Assembly: GCA_017461395.1 (NCBI GenBank)
Contig: JAFTYF010000067.1
Coordinates: 1 to 64,000, forward strand
DNA: 64,000 nt
Direction: 5' to 3'
DNA from: Ruminococcus sp.
GTDB lineage: Bacteria > Bacillota > Clostridia > Oscillospirales > Ruminococcaceae
In this document: piece after piece, positions 58,914-64,000 of the stretch
How positions within the stretch are numbered: the stretch's first letter is position 1
Layout of the letters: each line of letters begins with the position of its first letter
Program-made: the position numbers and the translations under genes
The notes under the pieces: generated by a model
Databases searched by the model: none
The model's input: only the letters and a program-made list of their open reading frames with translations
Told to the model about the DNA's origin: nothing

Positions 58914-60668
58914 TTACTTTTTGTCAGGTTCAAGAGTTTCTACCATATTAAGCAGGTAACTCTGAATCTGAAGCGCATCCTGATTTGTGATACCGCTTCC
59001 GTTATCATAAACGTCAGCGTTTTTCATGCCCTCTGCGGTGATGTGGCTTGTATCGCTGCCGTTTTCGCCGAACACATCAGGATTTCCGAGAGACTGCATA
59101 ATAAGAACAGCGTCGTTCAGAAGAACCTTTCCATCACAGTTAGCGTCACCCCAGATACGCTCCTCTTCAACAGGAGGGATAGGATCTGTATTTCCGGGAG
59201 TATATGTATCCCAGTCCGGAAGCTCATCAAGAGTAATTACATATTCGCTCTGATATGTTTTCTTCAGAATATGTGCCTCTGTGTATTCATCGGAAAATTC
59301 ACCATTCTTGGTGATAAAGCTCTTGTTCCATGTGTTGAACCATGCCCATTTTGTGCCGGCAGCAATTACATTGTCGATATCGAAAACAACACCGTTTTCT
59401 GTAAGGGCAATCATCTTTTTTCCGCCGGAATATTCCAGTATCTCAGAGAATTTTGCTGCACTTGCTGAGTATACATGCTTGTCAAGGTAGAGATCCTCAC
59501 CGATGATATCCACATACTCATCACCGGGATACCAGTCGGGATTCTGACCGTTCCATACCCAGATAAGGTTATGACAGCCGTATTTATTTGTCAGCTGATC
59601 GTAGAGATACTTGTAAAGCTTTTTGTATGCGTCTGCGCCCTTTGCGCCCCACCAGAACCATCCGCCGGATGCTTCATGAAGCGGTCTCCAGAGAACAGGA
59701 ACACCAGCTTCCTGCAAACGGTTGAGCTGCTTTGCAATCCCCTCAATATCTTTGTCAAGATATTCCTTACCTTCAGGATCAGTACCATTCATAACTGCTT
59801 CTATATCGAAAGTAGAATTTCTTGTGTAGAAACCGCCCCACCAGCGTGGATTTCCGTTTTCCTCATCTGTTCCGCTCTTGATATAGCTGCCTGGAGCATT
59901 CCAATGCCAGCAGAATGTTATGATGCCGTTTTCCTCATGAAAGTCTATAGCACGATCAACCGCTTCAGAAAGCTTTGCTCCGAGAGCATTTCTGGAGGGA
60001 GTATAATCCATCATATCAAGACCAAGGATAGCAGGTTTCTTGCCGGTAACGTCATATATAGCCTTGAACTCATCGCTCTGCAGACCTTCATCTGCAACCT
60101 GACCGGAAAGTACCTGTTCTCCATAGCCCTTGCATAAATAGGAGAAAAGAGCCTTTGTCTCAGCTGTTGCGTCCTTATCTGATAATGTATCGCTTACCTG
60201 ATATGCAGATTCCGGAATTGCTTCAGCTGGCTGAACTTTAAGATAATCCACTGCAATCCATCCCCATGATTTAGTAATTGAAACTTCATGTTTTCCGGCT
60301 GTAAGAATCACCTTACTGAGAACAGCATCGTTGTATTCATCAGCCTTTGTGACAAATGTTCCGACATATTCGCCGTCTATGGACACCTTATTTGTCTTAT
60401 CTCCGCCATATCCCATTGAATTGAAAATGAGATCATATGAGCCGTTTGCCGGAATGTCGACGGTAAATGTCAGAACATCATCGCTTTCAGAAAATTTTCC
60501 TACTACCTTTCCGCCTGAAGCGCCGGATTCGGAAATGTTTTCAAGAGTACCTGTCATAGCGGCGTCCTCAGCTTCATATATCATGTTATTTTCAGCATGG
60601 ACAGGAAACAGCGTAAACTGTGACATAAAAGTTAGTGCCATTGCAAATGTAATTGTTTTTTTCTTCAT
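58914..60668 (-). CDS. Cellulosomal beta-mannanase: CBM35 + GH26 + type I dockerin
   Basis: 584 residues: signal peptide (1-25), CBM35-like domain (about 28-148, IYEAEDAAMTG to GWIAVDYLKVQ), a GH26 domain (about 160-480) with acid/base Glu332 in WRPLHEASGGWFWWG and nucleophile Glu424 in ALTENG, and a dockerin (about 505-578) with Ca-loops DANCDGKVLLNDA and DVYDNGSGITNQDA. It would cut mannan backbone and plug into a scaffoldin cohesin. AGAGGGTTTTATT precedes the ATG at 60668. Transcribed away from an XRE regulator. Confidence 0.94.
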   Translation of the reverse strand: MKKKTITFAMALTFMSQFTLFPVHAENNMIYEAEDAAMTGTLENISESGASGGKVVGKFSESDDVLTFTVDIPANGSYDLIFNSMGYGGDKTNKVSIDGEYVGTFVTKADEYNDAVLSKVILTAGKHEVSITKSWGWIAVDYLKVQPAEAIPESAYQVSDTLSDKDATAETKALFSYLCKGYGEQVLSGQVADEGLQSDEFKAIYDVTGKKPAILGLDMMDYTPSRNALGAKLSEAVDRAIDFHEENGIITFCWHWNAPGSYIKSGTDEENGNPRWWGGFYTRNSTFDIEAVMNGTDPEGKEYLDKDIEGIAKQLNRLQEAGVPVLWRPLHEASGGWFWWGAKGADAYKKLYKYLYDQLTNKYGCHNLIWVWNGQNPDWYPGDEYVDIIGEDLYLDKHVYSASAAKFSEILEYSGGKKMIALTENGVVFDIDNVIAAGTKWAWFNTWNKSFITKNGEFSDEYTEAHILKKTYQSEYVITLDELPDWDTYTPGNTDPIPPVEEERIWGDANCDGKVLLNDAVLIMQSLGNPDVFGENGSDTSHITAEGMKNADVYDNGSGITNQDALQIQSYLLNMVETLEPDKK

Positions 60669-60722
60669 AATAAAACCCTCTTTTTCATTGATTTGGAACA
60701 TACGACCATTTTCTATGCTTTT

Positions 60723-60751
60723 ATTATATCACCACCTGAAGTAGAGTACAA
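60723..60751 (-). promoter_or_regulatory. Sigma-A promoter of the mannanase
   Basis: Leftward TTGTAC (60746-60751), 17 bases, TATAAT (60723-60728), about 55 bases before the ATG. Confidence 0.8.
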
Positions 60752-60836
60752 TCGAATTATTTTTAATTATATTCAACCTACAGTACACAAAATCAACGAT
60801 TGGTTGTGCTCCAACATTTATTTTTACCAATAACTA

Positions 60837-60865
60837 TTGAAAATTCTTTCGAATTATGGTATAAT
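60837..60865 (+). promoter_or_regulatory. Sigma-A promoter of the XRE regulator
   Basis: TTGAAA (60837-60842), 17 bases, TATAAT (60860-60865), 49 bases before the ATG. It is back to back with the mannanase promoter in a 246-base gap. Confidence 0.82.
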
Positions 60866-60914
60866 TACACTAAGCAGCACATAACACACATTACATTTTC
60901 CGGAGATAAAAATT

Positions 60915-61811
60915 ATGGATAAAAAGAACCTTTTCAGCACCAATCTTGTAAAACGCCGAAAGGAACTGGGACTCACTCAGGATATGCTCGCTCAGCGGCT
61001 GAATGTCTCATCTCAGGCTGTATCAAAATGGGAAAACTCAAGCTATCCTGATACGCAATTGCTTCCGAAACTGGCAAAAGCGCTGAATACTTCCATAGAT
61101 GCGCTCTTTGGTGAAAAAAACAACGACGCAGAAACTGATATTCTTCAGCTCATACACGATTATGTACAGTCAACAGCTCCGGAAAAGCGTCCCGAGCTGA
61201 TGATGCAGATGTTTTATTCGGCTATATATGCCTATAATCCGTCGTTCCATTCTGCCGGACATATGCACAAGGATTACGACAGTGAAACTTATGCCGGAGT
61301 AAAAACCGATCATGAAATATCTATCGCACGTCTTAACTCTGATCTGCGCTATTTTGTTTACCTTGAAAATCCTGAAAACGGTGTAAACAGCTATTTTACC
61401 AATCCTAAAAATATGGCTCGTCTGCTTTATACCCTTGCAGATGAAGAAGCTATCCGTATCGTGAGCTATTTCGGAAGCGGCAGACGCAACAAAATGCATT
61501 CTGCGGCTGTAATATCTCAACGGCTGAATATACCTGTTGAGAAAGTACAGTATGTTATCGACAGGCTTGACAGGCTTGGTCTTGTATGGAGGGTAAGCGT
61601 TGACCTTGCAGAAGGCGAAACTATTATGTACGGCTACACGCATAATCAGGCATTATCCATGATACTTGTACTCGCTGAAAGCATATGCAATTATTTCAGT
61701 TCATGGGATCCGGCATATGATTCCTACTCCTTTGGAGTATTCAGGGACGAGACCGGACAAATAAGAAACGAACTGCCGGATGTTTCACATTGGAAAGAGG
61801 ATGAAAAATAA
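60915..61811 (+). CDS. XRE-family helix-turn-helix regulator with C-terminal winged-helix-like domain
   Basis: 298 residues. Residues 8-65 are a Cro/C1 helix-turn-helix (LVKRRKELGLTQDMLAQRLNVSSQAVSKWENSSYPDTQLLPKLAKAL). The C-terminal 220 residues lack a named family, but 185-240 (AVISQRLNIPVEKVQYVIDRLDRLGLVWRV) look like an ArsR-type winged helix. It diverges from the GH26 mannanase, so control of that gene is a natural guess. CCGGAGATAAAAATT precedes the ATG. Confidence 0.85.
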   Translation: MDKKNLFSTNLVKRRKELGLTQDMLAQRLNVSSQAVSKWENSSYPDTQLLPKLAKALNTSIDALFGEKNNDAETDILQLIHDYVQSTAPEKRPELMMQMFYSAIYAYNPSFHSAGHMHKDYDSETYAGVKTDHEISIARLNSDLRYFVYLENPENGVNSYFTNPKNMARLLYTLADEEAIRIVSYFGSGRRNKMHSAAVISQRLNIPVEKVQYVIDRLDRLGLVWRVSVDLAEGETIMYGYTHNQALSMILVLAESICNYFSSWDPAYDSYSFGVFRDETGQIRNELPDVSHWKEDEK

Positions 61812-61831
61812 GAATTTGTGGAGATATACTT

Positions 61832-62266
61832 ATGGAGTGTTTTAATGTATTTGGTTTGGTTTTCATAGTTGTTATTATGATTCCGAACATTGTTTTTGCA
61901 GTTAAATGTAAAGATGGTTTTGAAAACAGTTGGAACAACAAAGCAATCGAGATTATTGAACAAATCGGAAGATTTGGTTGCTTTGGATTTATGATTTTCA
62001 ATATTCCAGGAACTTGGTTTGGCTGGTGGTCGGACGAAGCATTTGTAATTTATCTCATCATTGATGCTCTGCTAATTTCCCTTTATTGTGCTATATGGGT
62101 TATTTTCTGGAAGAAAAACAATCATTTTAGAGCCTTAGCCCTTTCCATAATTCCGTCAGTAGTATTTCTGTTTAGTGGCATCATGAACAGGTCAATATTG
62201 CTGATTATTGCAGCAATATTATTTGCGCCAACTCATATTTTGATTTCGTATAAGAATGCCAAATAA
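61832..62266 (+). CDS. Four-helix membrane protein of unknown function
   Basis: 144 residues, with about four membrane helices (FGLVFIVVIMIPNIVFAV, FGCFGFMIFNIPGTWFGW, FVIYLIIDALLISLYCAIWVIFW, LALSIIPSVVFLFSGIM plus LLIIAAILFAPTHILIS). It has the look of a small clostridial permease-like or DUF-type membrane protein; I do not recognise a family. GTGGAGATATACTT precedes the ATG; 20 bases after the XRE gene, probably co-transcribed. It is AT-richer than its neighbours. Confidence 0.7.
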   Translation: MECFNVFGLVFIVVIMIPNIVFAVKCKDGFENSWNNKAIEIIEQIGRFGCFGFMIFNIPGTWFGWWSDEAFVIYLIIDALLISLYCAIWVIFWKKNNHFRALALSIIPSVVFLFSGIMNRSILLIIAAILFAPTHILISYKNAK

Positions 62267-62413
62267 GTTCGCTAAATCCCAATTTAACTGACTGATTATC
62301 CATCATTTGAAAATCTCTGAGCAGCTTTACCCAGAGTCTACCCGAATCATTATTTAAGAAAAATTTGGATATTATTATATGGAATATTTCAGCTTAATCG
62401 GCAAATAATAACA

Positions 62414-62436
62414 CCGCAATCAAATTTATATTGCGG
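62414..62436 (+). promoter_or_regulatory. Hairpin touching the SpoVT ribosome site
   Basis: CCGCAAT (62414-62420) pairs perfectly with ATTGCGG (62430-62436), and the 3' arm shares its last bases with the CGGAGGT ribosome site. Folding could lower SpoVT translation. Confidence 0.45.
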
Positions 62437-62445
62437 AGGTTAACT

Positions 62446-62985
62446 ATGAAAGCAACTGGTATTGTAAGAAGAATCGACGACCTTGGTCGTGTTGTAATCC
62501 CGAAAGAAATCCGACGTACTATGCGTATCCGTGAGGGCGACCCCCTTGAAATATACACAAACAACGACGGCGAGGTAATCTTCAAGAAATATTCTGCTAT
62601 AAACGAAATGAGCGAAAACGCTTGCTATGTAGCAGATATTATGAACAAAATTGCCGGATGTCCCGTTGTGATATTCGACAAGGATCATGCAGTAGCAAGC
62701 TCTGGTGTTCCCAAAAAAGAGCTTCTTGAAAGACGTGTTACCGGTCAGCTGGAAGAACTTATGGAAAGCCGCGGACAGTATTTCTGCCCCAATGGCGACA
62801 GCAATAATTTCTTTCCCGCTGAAGGCTCAAAGCATACAGCTATTGCGGCTGTTCCTATCATAACTGCCGGCGATGTCTCCGGTGCTGTTGTGTTCCTCAG
62901 TACAGAAAAATGCAGAGAAATCACCGACTTGCAAAAAAGCCTTATAAACGCAGCCGCTCAGTTCCTTGCAAAAAAAATAGAATAA
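62446..62985 (+). CDS. spoVT: Stage V sporulation protein T (AbrB-type regulator)
   Basis: 179 residues: an N-terminal AbrB swapped-hairpin DNA-binding domain (MKATGIVRRIDDLGRVVIPKEIRRTMRIREGDPLEIYT) and a C-terminal GAF-like domain (about 60-179, AGCPVVIFDKDHAVASSGVPKKELL). This is the SpoVT architecture; in Bacillus it modulates forespore genes. CGGAGGT lies 8 bases before the ATG at 62446. The presence of spoVT and spoIID genes fits an endospore-former lineage, though sporulation itself is not shown. Confidence 0.93.
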   Translation: MKATGIVRRIDDLGRVVIPKEIRRTMRIREGDPLEIYTNNDGEVIFKKYSAINEMSENACYVADIMNKIAGCPVVIFDKDHAVASSGVPKKELLERRVTGQLEELMESRGQYFCPNGDSNNFFPAEGSKHTAIAAVPIITAGDVSGAVVFLSTEKCREITDLQKSLINAAAQFLAKKIE

Positions 62986-62990
62986 AAATG

Positions 62991-63027
62991 AAAGCGTCGT
63001 TTTTATCTGAACGACGCTTTGTTTTTG
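62991..63027. terminator. Bidirectional terminator between spoVT and the SPFH gene
   Basis: AAAGCGTCGTT/AACGACGCTTT, perfect 11-bp stem with an 8-base loop, T-rich on both strands. Confidence 0.9.
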
Positions 63028-63032
63028 TCATG

Positions 63033-64000
63033 TTATTTCTGTTCGGGAGTATCGTTTCCGATAATGCCTTTAAGTCCGGCTGCAAGACCAGCAAGTCCCT
63101 GAATTTCGCTGGGAATGATAATCTTTGTAGCCTTTCCGTCAGCTGCCTTAGCGAAGGATTCAAGCGACTTGAGCTGAATAACTCTCTCATTAGGATTAGC
63201 GCTGTTCAGCTTAACGATACTGTCAGCAAGAGCCTGCTGTACCATTTCAATAGCCTTTGCTTCACCGGTAGCCTCAAGGATTTTCTGTTCTCTTACGGCA
63301 TCAGCTCTGAGAATCATCGCCTGCTTCTGAGCTTCAGCTTCAAGGATCTGTGCTTCCTTCTTAGCCTGAGCACGAAGAATCTGTGATTCCTTTTCACCTT
63401 CTGCAACGAGGATCTGTGACTTCTTGTCACCCTCTGCCTGAAGGATCTTCTCACGACGCTCACGTTCAGCCTTCATCTGCTTTTCCATTGCATCCTGAAT
63501 CTCACGAGGAGGAAGAATATTCTTGAGCTCCACACGATTTACCTTGATACCCCAGCGGTCTGTAGCCTGGTCGAGGATCGAAGTAATCTTTGTATTGATG
63601 ATATCTCTTGAAGTAAGAGTTGCGTCAAGTTCCATTTCACCGATGATATTACGAAGTGTTGTAGCAGAAAGATTCTCGATAGCTGCGAGAGGTCTTTCAA
63701 CACCGTAGATATACTGCTTTGCATCTGTAACCTGATAGAATACAACTGTATCTATCTGCATTGTAACGTTATCCTTTGTGATAACAGGCTGCGGCTTGAA
63801 GTCAACAACCTTTTCTTTAAGTGAAACCTTGCCGGCGATTCTGTCGATGAATGGTACGAGAACATGGATACCTGTTTCCCATTCAGCGTGGAATGAACCA
63901 AGTCTTTCAACTACGAATACATGAGCCTGAGGAACGATCCTGAAGCTTCTGATAATAACGATGAGCAGAAAAATTATAACTGCTGCAACAATAATTCCGA
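63033..64000 (-). CDS. SPFH/band-7 family membrane protein, 5' end beyond window
   Basis: At least 322 residues; the frame stays open to the window edge. It begins with a membrane helix (IIVAAVIIFLLIVIIRSF), then the SPFH domain (IVPQAHVFVVERLGSFHAEWETG, VVDFKPQPVITKDNVTMQIDT, ATLRNIIGEMELD), a long Ala/Glu/Gln coiled coil (EKQMKAERERREKILQAEGDKKSQIL and repeats of this type) and a Gly-rich end (LAGLAAGLKGIIG). It fits the paraslipin/QmcA group that scaffolds membrane microdomains or proteases. A downstream ATG at 63761 is not the real start. Missing: the first few residues. Confidence 0.9.
   Translation of the reverse strand, partial: GIIVAAVIIFLLIVIIRSFRIVPQAHVFVVERLGSFHAEWETGIHVLVPFIDRIAGKVSLKEKVVDFKPQPVITKDNVTMQIDTVVFYQVTDAKQYIYGVERPLAAIENLSATTLRNIIGEMELDATLTSRDIINTKITSILDQATDRWGIKVNRVELKNILPPREIQDAMEKQMKAERERREKILQAEGDKKSQILVAEGEKESQILRAQAKKEAQILEAEAQKQAMILRADAVREQKILEATGEAKAIEMVQQALADSIVKLNSANPNERVIQLKSLESFAKAADGKATKIIIPSEIQGLAGLAAGLKGIIGNDTPEQK

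Noticed and set aside
1..64000. CRISPR arrays, rRNA and canonical tRNA genes
   Set aside because: None seen: the tandem repeats present are coding (24-bp) or paired duplications, and no complete cloverleaf was found.

Overview
The window looks like a chromosomal segment of a mesophilic, anaerobic, cellulosome-type Ruminococcus or close relative (Oscillospiraceae, Clostridia). The support is two secreted enzymes ending in type I dockerins with ruminococcal-style repeats (a GH26 mannanase and an SGNH esterase), a Gram-positive cell-wall and sporulation-type gene set (SpoIID, SpoVT, class B sortases), strong AGGAGG ribosome sites with frequent TTG/GTG starts, moderate G+C, and a meso-diaminopimelate wall chemistry (Ddh plus a MurE with the DNPR motif). 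Genus-level assignment is inference.

Layout. 1-8.9 kb: edge of an IS256-like transposase, a DUF1292 gene, a repeat-domain protein, a UPF0210/ACT/kinase operon, then a rightward run of PHP phosphatase, Lrp regulator, aminotransferase, ispE and two lipoproteins. 9-22.4 kb: two separate ECF sigma factor + single-pass membrane partner modules (9.5-11.1 and 19.4-22.4 kb), a tandem SMI1/KNR4 duplication, degV-trmL, a pyrK-pyrD-GNAT-ruvX operon, ddh and an AI-2E-type transporter. 22.5-25.5 kb: a GH25 - manA - ROK kinase operon with a hairpin MITE-like element at its end. 25.5-34 kb: SGNH-dockerin, nth, AraC regulator, mpg, rqcH, rlmA, a trmK-nif3 fusion, and two small Cys-rich proteins. 34-49.5 kb: a leftward division and cell-wall cluster: mraZ, rsmH, ftsL, pbp, murE, mraY, ftsW, murG, murA, ftsQ, ftsZ and a DivIVA-like coiled-coil gene. 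49.6-57 kb: a circularly permuted SpoIID protein, two class B sortases, a CinA-C amidase, thiI and its cysteine desulfurase. 57-64 kb: a remnant acetyltransferase, a U32-like gene with a textbook promoter and palindrome, the GH26-dockerin mannanase with a divergent XRE regulator, SpoVT and an SPFH protein cut by the window end.

How it fits together. The dcw cluster, Ddh, sortases, SpoIID and GH25 form a cell-envelope theme; mraZ has its own promoter followed by exactly 10-bp-phased TGGTGA/TGGGAA boxes, and ftsZ and the DivIVA gene each have a good promoter of their own. ThiI (no rhodanese domain) sits beside its sulfur donor. The dockerin enzymes, manA and the ROK kinase fit growth on plant mannan. 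Several families of small palindromic or terminal-inverted-repeat elements lie between genes. No tRNA, rRNA or CRISPR array was found. The observations most worth following are the paired ECF/partner modules, the permuted SpoIID, the hairpin element whose TTAA end supplies a stop codon, the TrmK-Nif3 fusion and the phased mraZ operator.
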